Positions 23,029 through 34,900 of a stretch of DNA of 64,000 bases are shown in pieces (within the stretch, counting starts at the first letter, position 1; each line of letters starts with the position of its first letter). This DNA comes from Nemopilema nomurai. Lineage: Eukaryota > Cnidaria > Scyphozoa > Rhizostomeae > Rhizostomatidae. A model generated the notes under the pieces. It ran no database searches. It was not told the DNA's origin and saw nothing but the letters and a program-made list of their open reading frames with translations. The position numbers and the translations under genes were made by a program. The DNA is taken from contig ML133426.1 in NCBI GenBank assembly GCA_003864495.1, positions 1,736,001-1,800,000 on the forward strand. Direction: 5' to 3'.

Positions 23029-26000
23029 ATGGAATTTGCGAGAATTAACTCGTTGAATCCTTCGAATTGCGGCGTCGATAGAGCGGTGAGTTCTCATGAT
23101 AAATCTGCAGTTTGAACTTTTACAGAATCGTCCCTTCTTCTCTGTCTCTTTGCGGCAAATAAGAAATAAAAACTGCCAATGCAAAAAGTCGATGCTCAAT
23201 CAGCATAGTCAATAGAGTGCAACGAAATGCGAATTCTTCTTTTCTTATTCTAAGCCGTTGCTGTTCCAAAAAAAGATATATTCGGGCACTTCGCCTATTA
23301 TGTACACTTTGATAGAAATGCAACACACAAGAATGGGGTTCTTGATCGACATATCAATATTTGTAATCATTTAGATTACCCAAATTAACAGTAGAAAGAG
23401 AATGAAACGATTGAAAGTCTTTTAACTCATGTCATTAATAGTATTATTTTTGAGGCAAGGAATGCAAAAACCATATTGCATCCCCCATCAGAGCCAAATT
23501 ATTAAAGTAAAAGGAATGACTTTTGTTTCATGAATTACTTCTTATAGAGGAGGCTCCTCTCTAAGGCTATTAACATAAGCGAAATTAGGTGCCAAATGAA
23601 TCTGCACCTCTAGTCTATTAATGACAAGTATGTCTAGGCTTTTGACTTCATTTCATGCATCAAAGAATGTTGAAATAGAATTATAGAAAAGAAGTTTGCC
23701 TAGATAATTGTTTGATCGTGACTTTCTATTTGTTATCATTGATTGAAGTTAATCAATGCCTAAATCTTTTCTAAACAACTTGTCGGAATGCAGAAAAATG
23801 TATATGCGCCATTTTAGATCCAGGTAAAGTTGCCATGGTAACTGGAATTGGATGGCCTCGTCTTCAACTCCTTGGTTGAGACTGAGGTTAAGACCAGTAA
23901 ACAAAAGACTTGCAAAATCAAAACGACATCATTGGCCCATCAATCATTAAATGGAAGACTTTCTTTTCTCACACCAAAAAGTGGTTTTTAGTTACATTAT
24001 TCTTAACCTACATTTCAAAGTAGTAGAGCTTTCGTGTAACAAGATTTTATATCTTACCTTGCTTGATTGACTTCATAACACTGATGGCAACATTTCCCTG
24101 TTTGAAATCACAAGAAAAGAAAAGTTTCTGCACCTTTCGTCTCCCTAATTTTCCTAGCATGACACTCCTATTCTGCCTTTTGCCGTAACCCATAACACTA
24201 CACGTCAACATCAAGCCAGTTTATAGACATCCTTCTGATGATCTCCAGACTTCAACTATTACTACTTTAATTCGCTTTACAAACATTGATTTTTCCATCA
24301 GGGACCACACGCCATCGAACGCCAGCGGAAAAAGCTACTGACCATATTCGGTCATTTGGCGCAGAGTCTCAGTATGTCTCAATTTCTAGCCTTCTTCTTC
24401 CAGCTGTCACAATTCTATTTCACTGACAATCTCACATAACCCTTTCCACAGCCCGGCTTTTCTAGAACCTTTGATGATTAAAGCCTAGTAGCTTACATCC
24501 GTTTGCTGGGAAGCTTACAGAGGGGATGATACTTTCTCTGAGATCTTCTACTATGCTGCTGCGTGGCTCCTGTCAGCGGCAATCTGATAATCCACCTTGC
24601 CTAGGCTGGCACACTTTTGTTTGTTGTTGTTGCAGCATCATAGTTGCGAATACCCCTGAAGTCGGTGAAAATTTCTCGCATTTCCCTTCTCACTTTCGTA
24701 CACCCCCATTGCAATGAGTTTACTTTCAACAAAGACGTTCACATGGCCCCAACATACAAATACCCATCCTGGCTGGAAAAAAGGCTCTGACATGCTAAAA
24801 AACTTGGCAACTATGCTATATCTTCAATGGTCAACTAATCGCTTTTGCTTGCTTTGTATGACAGTCCATCCAGTCAATATTGTAGATGTCAAATACTTTT
24901 CAAGTTGTTGTAAAAAACTTTCCATCTTGCAGAGCTGTTTTTGGAAGCTGCAAAGAGTCTGGCTGACACCTCGCCAGGCGATGAAGAAATCGCCCAGAGA
25001 TTGTCAGATCCACTTGTCCGGCGATCCACCTACAAAAAGGTGAGCCTTTGATTCTTATGAAGATCTCTTCTAATACATGACAGAAAAGGAATCCTTGTTT
25101 GCTGGTAAGGGCAATGTTATCAATCAGTCATTGCATTTAAAGACGGATTCATTTCAACTCCTATATTATCTTTCTATTAAAAGTCTAGCCAGTCACCATA
25201 GACCAGAACTAAGTGACAAGAATTTGCTGTGAATGAATTAATGTTCCGCTACCATTTTGTTAATTGGACAAGCAGATCTAGTGCTTCCCCTGTTTCACGT
25301 CATCTTAAAGTCTAATTTCATTTTCCAGGTGAGAATCCAGGCAGACTTTTGCATGAAGGATCTTATGTTCCTGAACGCTATGGTGAGAATTGATTAACAT
25401 TTGCAACGTTGATAAATCTTTTCTCAAAAGGCCGTTATTTTGCATAATAAACTGTCTTCTACCTAAGCCTTTTAATAGTGAATTTAATATTTTCTGACGA
25501 TACAAGGCAATTTGCAATAAGTATCATCAAATTATTCGTTCATTGTCAGAGTCTTAAGGAACGATTTCTTTGCTCTTCAGGTGGATGACGAACACATAGC
25601 CTCCAGATTCCAGATGATCAAAAGATACGTACGAAAAATAACGAAAGCTTTGGACGGGATGTTGCAGAACATAGAAGCTATGGAAAAGGTAATAGTAAAC
25701 TGAAAATGTACACTTGAAATCTCCATGGAGAGCAGACTAGTTTAGAACTGGGTGGGCTATAAGCAACGGGTAGGAGTTGTGCTTGACCTAAAGCAAGATA
25801 AACCAAACATCAGATGCCAGAACTCAACATTGCCATGCTGAAAATGCTTGGAAGAAAAGTGATTTAGTAACAATTAGCAACAACAGAAAGGGTGCAATAT
25901 GTCGCATAGAGCTCTCTTAGAGAGGGTGCTCTCCTTTTCTCTTGCTTGCTTCATGCTATCTCATTGTTAATCTTCATTTCTTCTCTCTAATCCTTTAATC

Positions 26001-27396
26001 AAGAAATTTATAATATTCCATACTTCGTTTCCTAGATTACTGAACTCAGATCAACAATCCCAAGCCAAGTTCGACTCATTCTGGATCTGTCCACCATCGA
26101 TACTGAGGAGCACTTACAGCAGCTCACCCCACTGAAGGAGCATCTCAACAGGATGCTTGCAGTCTGCAATATGAGAAGTGAGGAGGAGTTCAACGTTGCC
26201 ATGGCAAGCGGTGCTCACGTGTTCAAGATCAGTCCATCCAAGATGGAAGATCTGCTTGAAGTGGAGCGACCGATTGGCCAATTCGAGCAACGTCCTCGCT
26301 TTCAGTCGAAAGGCGGGAAACGGAAGCGCAGTGACGAGGCTGTTTACCAGATGCAGACACGTGACTCTGACGTTATACAGCTTGAGAAAAAGATGAGACA
26401 AACTGTCCCAGAACATTTGGAGAAAATGAAAGGGTTCACTTCCAGCAATTCTAATACAGAACATTGTTCGGAGCCTACCCAGATCATATTTCTTTCAAAA
26501 GGGACAAGTCCTTTGAACAGTGTTATTGCTAGAGTGCCTGTATCAAAACTTAACGGTACGCAGCTTAGCAATGATAGTATTTCTACTGCTCAGACACAAA
26601 TTGAGCCTACGCACCATTTAATAAGTGAAACGTGTGTAGAAATTGACAGCTCAGAAAAACGCCTATCGCAGATTTCAGATGCGGTCATGGAAGATGGCGT
26701 ACAAAGCAGTTGTGATCAGAATTGCTTTGTTGAACATGTTCAGAAAGAATCCGAACATGAAGGTTTGGATCGAACATGTCTAAAACAGGGTTTGCAATTG
26801 ATTTTGCGCCTACATATAAAGAGAGGTTTTCCAATCTTGATCTTTTAGAGAAAACCAAACCACTGAGTTTGAGTGATATCAAACAAAATGGCGTAAATAA
26901 TCCATCTACCGGTAATAGCTTTAAACCCAACCGTGTAGAACTGGGTTCACAAATACGTTCTTCTGTTGAGAAAACAGAGAGCTTCATTATAGTTTCCAGT
27001 GAAGTGGTTACTAAGCCAGTCAATCCTAATGCAGTGAATCAGAAAAAGAGAAAATCTCTTGATGAACTGATTCTGCAATGTAAAATAACCAAAGCTAATG
27101 AAAAACCCAAAAGAACCTGCATCGTAATTGACGATGTTTGTTCGAAACCATTAGCACCATCCCGCAAAGCAGGCAAACCCCAGCAAAGCTCACACAAAAG
27201 CAACGTGCCTGAAACCAAAGGGAAAAATCCTTCAGACGTTCTAGCCAGAGTAAAACGGGCACTGGCAAAGGACAGGCCTAGTAAAAAGGACAAAAAGGGC
27301 CCTTCAAGAACCACAGCGTTTACTCGTGTGAGAAAACAGTTTGCTAACCTTCTTGAAATTAAGGCACGAGTCACTTCTAGAAGAATGAAAGGCTAA
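23029..27396 (+). CDS. Unrecognised helical, basic (probably nuclear) protein with an apparent frameshift
   Basis: Six exons join in phase: 23029-23085, 24302-24371, 24933-25039, 25329-25382, 25581-25688 and 26036 onward. Every join is GT-AG. I do not recognise the family. The first ~190 residues are rich in charged and leucine residues and look alpha-helical (for example IASRFQMIKRYVRKITKALD). After a KRKR-containing segment (likely nuclear signal) comes a long polar, probably disordered region. The C-terminal 100 residues are very rich in Lys and Arg with KKDKKG and end RRMKG. In the last exon the frame shifts by one base between 26758 and 26848: the upstream frame stops at 26846-26848 and the downstream frame is open to 27394-27396. 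One extra A in the run at 26781-26784 would join them. An AATAAA lies at 27753. A DNA- or chromatin-bound role is only a guess from composition. Confidence 0.65.
23829..23842. promoter_or_regulatory. RFX X-box-like motif in the first intron of the unknown gene
   Basis: GTTGCCATGGTAAC is a perfect inverted repeat that fits the RFX consensus GTNRCC-N(0-3)-RGYAAC with a 2-base spacer. RFX factors control ciliary and other genes in animals. Position in an intron, 0.8 kb after the start codon, is compatible with an enhancer or an alternative promoter. Confidence 0.4.
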
Positions 27397-28923
27397 AAAC
27401 ATATAATCGAAGATATATCGTTATTCACGGAATATATGCTGATTCTACGGTTGATGACTCGTTTCTTATCAAATGAAATGAAAACAATAGAAACTAATCT
27501 TTAGTTCTCACAAATGCGAATACATATATTTTGCAAGGGACACTTAGACTATTAATAACGAAAGTAGAATTTGTTATTGATTAAATTGTAAATAGATTGT
27601 ATCATGAAATTTTTGGTAATTTGTCAATGTATATTAATGGTGTTGATTCAAGTATAAATATGAGAAAAAATAATTATGTTAATTTTTCTTGCTCCACACC
27701 CACCCCAGTGAAAAATGCTGCTTATAATTTCGGGATGCGTTTCTGCAATGAAAATAAACCTGTTATATGTTATATTTTCAATGGTAATCTAGGATTGTTC
27801 AGTACTACTTCTAATTAGAGTTCCTGTAATAACGTTCTGTGCTATCTCGGGCTCGTTGCAAAAATTGTATGTCCATAGCTATGATAAATGGCGAACAGAA
27901 AATGAAGAAGAACAGAAAAAAATCTAGGAATACATAAATTCAGAGACAATTTTGAGACTTTGAAGCAGATCCTGACTTTGAAATTTAGGATACTAACGTT
28001 AGCATTTTGACGTAGCTTTTCGAGAGACCTATGAGTGAAAGTCGAATGAGCTCAAACTTTGGAGAAGGACACGAAATCTTGCTAGATGCGTCTGCAAATG
28101 TTTTCTTTGACATACAGTCATTAGGACGTTAAAACATCGACATCGAGTTGTATAGAATACGCCTTTTCCTGTGGTGCTTCTATTGGAAAGAAAAGGCATT
28201 CGAATACGAAAATATATCAGGATAGGCTTGTTTATAACTCTTCAAAGAGTTGATTTATCATAGCTTGTTTTGAGTTTGTTTTACATATCAAGGGACATTT
28301 TGCTCCTGCCCCCGTTAGCTGAAACCCGTTTAGCAGCCGCCCTTGCATGCTCGATCGAGTGGTATCAAAATAAGGATGTGAATTGTGGGTACCACTGTGG
28401 CTTGGGAAGTATTATACAAGACCCCTTCATTACAGTATTGCCCTTTCTTACCTGAGCGAAAATTTATTATTATATACTAGTCCAAGGATCAAGAATCAAA
28501 AAGAAGTTGAAATCATATTAAGAAATCAATTCGTGCAATGTTGATTAGAAATGGGCGTATTCTGGGGCAATTAGGATTAGATAGTGGAATAGCAAATAGC
28601 AAAAAGAGCAAAATAATCTTCTAAAACTGAAGGGTAAATGAAAGAGGGTGAAATATCTTGTAGAACATCTAGGCTAGTAATGTGGGGGTAATCAATGCTC
28701 GCACAAAAAGAGATAGTAGTATTAGATACCACAAACAAACATTTTGGAAGAGAAGAATCTCTTCATGCCCACTGCTTGTCAACTGTAACTCTTAGCTACA
28801 TCCGTTGTTGGATAAATAATCCCAATCAAAGTCGATTGTTCTATTTGTATAGCTGGACCCACCCATGTTTTGGCTAGGGCCCTACGAGTCAGTCAAAGGA
28901 TTAGCTATGTTGCCACTGTTGAA
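27397..28923. other. 3' UTR of the unknown gene and spacer before the TRP-type gene
   Basis: AT-rich, with an AATAAA at 27753-27758 that may end the upstream transcript. The short frames here (27597-27818, 28270-28455, 28695-28877) show no family resemblance. The promoter of the TRP-type gene should lie in the last few hundred bases. Confidence 0.5.
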
Positions 28924-31900
28924 ATGTATGGCAGCTTAAACGAAAACCAGACGATGGATGAAGAGAAACCCGAAAATGTGCCACTAGTAAATACCTCCGG
29001 TCAAGAGGAACCTTCTAAATTTGAAATTTCCAAACATTTCGAGGATGACTTTGACAGCTCCTTTTGGGAACAAGTGAGTTGGTGTCTGCATTTTAGGCCA
29101 TTTACACTAAATGCGGCAACTAAATGCCTAGTGTATTCCAGCCTTAATACTTTCCTTATCGAAGGACTGGTGGTTTGGATGAAGTGCACGGCCGTATTGG
29201 CCCCAGGATAAAACTGTTACTGAAAGTAACCAAACATTTCCGGCAAACGTAGAGACAATTAACTGAAAGACACTGGTGTTGGTCTTGATTTGGGTTGTGA
29301 TTTCCATTGAACCTCCCATGAATGTGTACCATAAATATACAGCAGCGTTTGTTGATTATTTAGTTGTCTGCCTCTATGATAGATTTTCGAAGGTTAATGT
29401 AATTTTGGAAGTAGAATAGAAAGAAGTGAAGTTAAAATCATCTTTTGTATCCTTATGCATTGGTCTAACACCTTTTTATGGATAACACAAGCGATTCTGG
29501 TGTGTAATGTCCTATATGCACCACCATGATTACTAGCCAATTATGTCTGACCAGCCAGTCAGTCAGTTACCACCCAGTCAATCATTCTTAGAGAAGATGA
29601 ATCAAGATAATGTTGCATTAATGATGCTTTTCAGATAACTATTCTGTACTTTTTAGGGGAGGGTAAATAGCCACACCAATTTGTTGAAAAGTGAGAGAAT
29701 TCTCAAACTTTCAAAAGTTGATAACTCACAAACTGGTAAGATGTTGGCTGAAATCTCAGATTTGTGAACATGGTCAAAAAAAATATGTAGGATGAAAAGG
29801 TAGCAAATCTAAGACTCCCTGACTACAACCTGATGGATTAGCACCAGACTACCCTCTTTCAAATGCTTAGTTCAACATAAGATATTTGGCTATTTTCAGC
29901 TTACACTAGAGGCCATGTTGAAAGCAGAAAATCGTTGTAATTTTCCCGTGATGACAGCTATGTTTGGGAGTCTTGCATTCTGGTAAAAATCATGGAGCTT
30001 ACCATCTAAAGAGACTTTCCTTTGTCAAAAATTTGTCTATATTTTATAGAGCATTGTATTAAATCATATCCTGAGGTTGGTTGAGGTCATATTCGGAAAT
30101 TTTCTAAAGCTTTATTTTTGTAGGTTAATAAACATTTCAAAGACAAAATTCAAAGTATTGTCAAAGAAGAAGCTCAAGATGCTAGACAACAAACAACTCC
30201 ATCCTCAAGACTCTCAAAAGAAAGATGCTGGAGTACAAGTCTTGATGAAGTAAGAGCAGAGAGAATAAAGGAGAAATATGAGCAAAAAGGAAAAGACCCT
30301 ATCCTAGAAATTTTGCAGAGCTGGTATCCTTCCTTTGTCTCTACAAATGATAAAGAGTTGGTTCCAAGCTTTGAGAACCAAGTAAGCAATTTGGCTGTGA
30401 TGTTAACATTTATACTTTATATAATAACGATTTTGTCTTCCACAACTGTTTCAAGAAACTGCCTGTTTGATAATTGAATATTCAATTGAAGACAGTAAAA
30501 GATTTAGCATTTTATCATCTCTGAACATCAAAGTCCTTTTAGCATCTCTAACATTGTTTCTATTAATTCATTTGTTTTTCCTTTCTTATTAGGTTTCAAA
30601 GCTTGTGATTATTCTTCTGGATCAAGAATGCAAAAAACAGAACTGTCTAGTAGGGGAAAAACATTACTGCAAGTATGGGGGTAAAAAAAAGCACCTTATT
30701 AAGTTGGAGGATGTGGAGATGACCCTACTCCATTATGTTGCAAAAGAGAACTTTGTTGTTATTGCCATGACAATAATAGAGCATTTCCCAGGGATGCTTT
30801 ATGCCAAAACACGTAAAGGTAATGACAAGAATAGGATTCCAGTTGAATATGCTTTGATGGAGTCTCATGATGATGTTGCTTCTGAAATCATAAAATCTAT
30901 GCATCACGAAAGGTATGAGCTCAAACCACATCTTTCATTCTCACATTGCAGTGTGCTGTTGCTAATTCTATCATACTGCTTGAAATTATGAATGCTAGGA
31001 ATTCATGGAAGATGCATGGTTCAGGAATCCCAATAATCTTCAAGAACTTCAACATATTCAGTTATGGTCCCTTTCCAATCATCTTTTGATTACTTTAATT
31101 TTTTTTATGACCATGTATCAGGCATAATTTGATAATATGAGAATAGTGCCCAATGCAATTTTCAGGGTGAGAAGGCTCTTCCAATTTGATACAATGGAGA
31201 ATGATATACGGTTTCACTTGAGTGATTACATTAAAAATAGCAAAATGCAGGTAAGCAAAATTGTCATCATTTTTACAGCACCTACTTTTCAATCTATTTT
31301 GTATAATTGTGTTTGTTTAGAAACAGAGTGGCTGGACTTTCTATTGGCTTTAGGTCATAAGTTTTTGTGGCACTGGATTAAACTATAACACATTGGTTGT
31401 TACACCTTGGTAGGCCTTAGACATTTGTAGCTTTTAATTGCCTGAGCTATAGTCATGCAAAATGAGCTGGAACACATCTAAATTTTTTGTTTTGAACCAC
31501 AAAAATGAAGGGAAATGATCCATCTAGGATGTGGGTTGCAAGTTACCTTTCATTTTCAAAAGCTCTGTGACATGAGTTCCTCACTTTTCTCTTTGCTTTA
31601 CTTCTGTCTTGTGGTACAGTCTTCCCACAATGTAAGTCATACAGACAGAAAATACATGTTGCATTATGTTAGCGGAATGAAAGTCAATTCAAGAACTTGG
31701 GCTCTGCAATTAATTTATTGCGGCAGCTCTGGGCTTATAATTTGGTGTATTACAGTATTTAGATTAAAACATCTTTTGATTTTGATTTGATCATATGGCA
31801 TAATAGGTTTAAAGGTTTTGAGCAGATCATACTTTGATGTTACATTTAAGCAAAAGTGAATTAACAGGTTGAATTGAAAAACTGCAAGAAGGAGATTCAT

Positions 31901-34900
31901 CTTTTGTTATTTGTAGCTTGCGTTCTCAATGTGAATATCAGTCAACGCAGTTTCTTTCTCCCATTGTAGAAAACCGTTATTGCCATTCTGGACTGCATGT
32001 TGAGCCCAGACTGGCCTTTCATCCCAGTAAGCAATGATGAAGTTAGCGAAGAAGTAGCATGGAGCAAGATCCCTGACATGCCGATACGGTATCATGTCTT
32101 CTACCAGATTCTGGACAGCGACTACGATGGAAGGCCAGCAAAATTTGAGTTAAATCATGGTAGATTCATCGAGAATGACAAATTCGACCATAAATCTGAG
32201 TCCGCGTTTAAATGTTTGATCAGGTCTCCTCATAAAGACGTGAGTCATGTCAAATTTGTTTGTATTGAATTGGTTTGAGTCGTGCGTGAGCTGCAAATAC
32301 AACTTTTGCGATTTGAATTGAGTATACTTTCTGCGTTGCCTTCATTTTGACTTATTTTAAGAAATTTGTTCCAGCAGCTCTAGAGCACCTTGTTAACTGG
32401 TGAAATCCAAGCTTTTAGCATACAACCTCTACCTTTCAACTTATCTTGCATGGAGCAATAGAACGCACGAATCACCATGACAATCTTCGAAGCTATTAGC
32501 CGGAATAACGACTGTGTTACACTTGCAGCTTTTTTGAAATGGGTTTACAAAACTACCTAATTCGCTTCTTGTTGACATTCAGCACGCAAAAGATGTTACT
32601 GAAACCTGATTTTCTGTTGCTATATAAAGCTAATAGACGGTAGCTAATGATGTAAATTAATTTGGTTTTCCCAAATGAGTAATTTCGTGAAAGAGTTCTT
32701 TAAGCCTTCAGCTTTAGTTAGAACTTTCAATTCAATTCAAATTCTAACTGAGGAATCTTCTATTAAAAAAACTTCAAAGTCGAATAAAACTAAAGAGCAT
32801 TGTCTTGGGCCATCTAAAAATTTCTTGCAGCAAGATCACTTGACTGGACTACCGTGTTGCTATTCAAACTCAACTTGAAATTTTCTCCACTGTTTCAGCA
32901 TATTCAGATCTTAAGATGGCTATGTCATCATCAAAAGCACACGCGCTTGTCATCAACATTCAATTCATGTCTTCAAAATGAATTACAACTCCACCCTTGC
33001 TTGCTTGAAGATGCTGCTTTCCAATTGATTGGCTATAGATGCATCACCCTTCGTTTTTCTGATGACGTGCAAGACACTTTATGTCTTGTTAAACTGTTTG
33101 CGCTGTAGAAGATAGTGGTTTCTAGATAGGGTTGGTGATACACTGTTCGCCTGTCTTTCATATGTTATTATGAATATATAACGGAGTGTTTTCCTCGTGT
33201 TGTCTCCTAGGTGATTATTCGCCATCCAGTCGTGCGCCTTCTTGCTGACCGAAAATGGCAATGTTTTGGGGAACTCAGAGTAAGGTAAGACCTCGAGAAA
33301 ATCTCCCTGCAAGGAACAGTCACGTGACTCTGTGTTTTGATACGTATAATTGTCGCATCTCAATAAATTTGGTTAAATCATGCAATTTGGTTAGCCTTGT
33401 TGAGTTGTGCTCTGCAGTGTTGCTTTTTGACTTTATCTCATTTCCCCTACGTTTTTGCCAATTTCCCTACAACTGCTCTACATTCTTCTGCAAGAAAGCT
33501 CTTAAACTCTTTTGTTATCAAATCAAATCTATTCACTTCCATTTTTTCGAAGTAGAAGGAAGATTATATGTAACATGTTAATGGTGGTTACAAATTTTAA
33601 CCCTGAACATTTTTTCTTACTCGAGATTCGTAAGTGTGACAAAGGTTGTTCTCATCATTCTTAACAACAGATTTGAGGATCTTGTAGGTGGTGCGCAAAG
33701 TTTCTCTATATCAAGTTTATGGTTTAAAGTAAATATTGCTTGAATAGAAGAAGCTCATTGCCCCATATTGTTTACTATTAGCATTTTTTATTTCACAGAT
33801 TCTTTGCCATATGTTACTTGGTATTCCTGTTTGCCCTATCCTTTGCACTGCTTAGTGCTGTAGGCAGCAAAGACCCTAGAAAGTACCAAAACAATATGGA
33901 TTATGCAAGAATGGTATTTGAGGCAGTGTCACTTTTTGGAGCAGCCGCTTATCTTTTGTTGGAAATCGACCAAATGACCAAGTGAGTCTTTGTCGAACCT
34001 GGAAACTTGCCTTCCCTTTACAATGCAAGTTGGATATAAACTACTTTATAGTTCTAGCATTTTCTATGGACGAAACTTTGAAAGGGCACCTTAGGAGATA
34101 AAAGTTCCTGATATCCTAGTTTAATGTTGTTTCATGCATATACAACAGCACTAAAGAATAATTATTTGCCTTAAAAGTTTTGCCTTCCCGAGCCTTTTTC
34201 TCTTTTTTCGTCTCTTTCTTTAACTTTGCAAGTACCATGTGGTTTTTTGCACTAGAGAACGAATGATGTACCTGAAGGACAGATGGAACTATTTTGACCT
34301 GTTTGGTATCATTTCTTTGTTCTGCCTCATACCTGGCAGAATTCTGGATCAGAACTGGCAGTGGTCTCTGGCGGCACTTTCATACCTTGTCAACTTTTTG
34401 CGGGTTTTCAAGTTTTTCCCTGCTTGGAAGTGAGTATATTTCCTGTAGCGATAATTGTGAATGCACTGTTGCTTGCGCTGGTTTGATGCAAAGATTATGT
34501 AACTATTTCATCCTCAACGAACTTTCGTTTCCTGTAGAGATAAAGGGCGTATCTAACTTGAAATTTTAAGCGATACATGCTTCGTTTTTGCAGGCGAATT
34601 GGATTGTATGCAAAGTGCTTGTACACCATTCTGTTTAAAGATGTTTCCACCTTTTTTGTGGCATACGGTGCCATTATGTTTGCCTTCGGTGGAAGTCTTT
34701 TCTTGGCACTTAAGGCAAGTCAAGGACTTAAGCATGTCAGGTCTGTTTTCTATCATCTGTTATACATATTCTTCTATGCTTAACATCTTCAATGATGGAA
34801 ATTTTTCCTTGTTAAGTGACTTTTTCAGATATGATGTTTTAATTGTTAAATGTATTGCATAATCCTTATTGTTTTTCTTATCTATTTTCAAGTGCTTTCA

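Noticed and set aside
27039..27374. 111-codon minus-strand ORF
   Set aside because: Antisense shadow of the basic C-terminus of the unknown gene.
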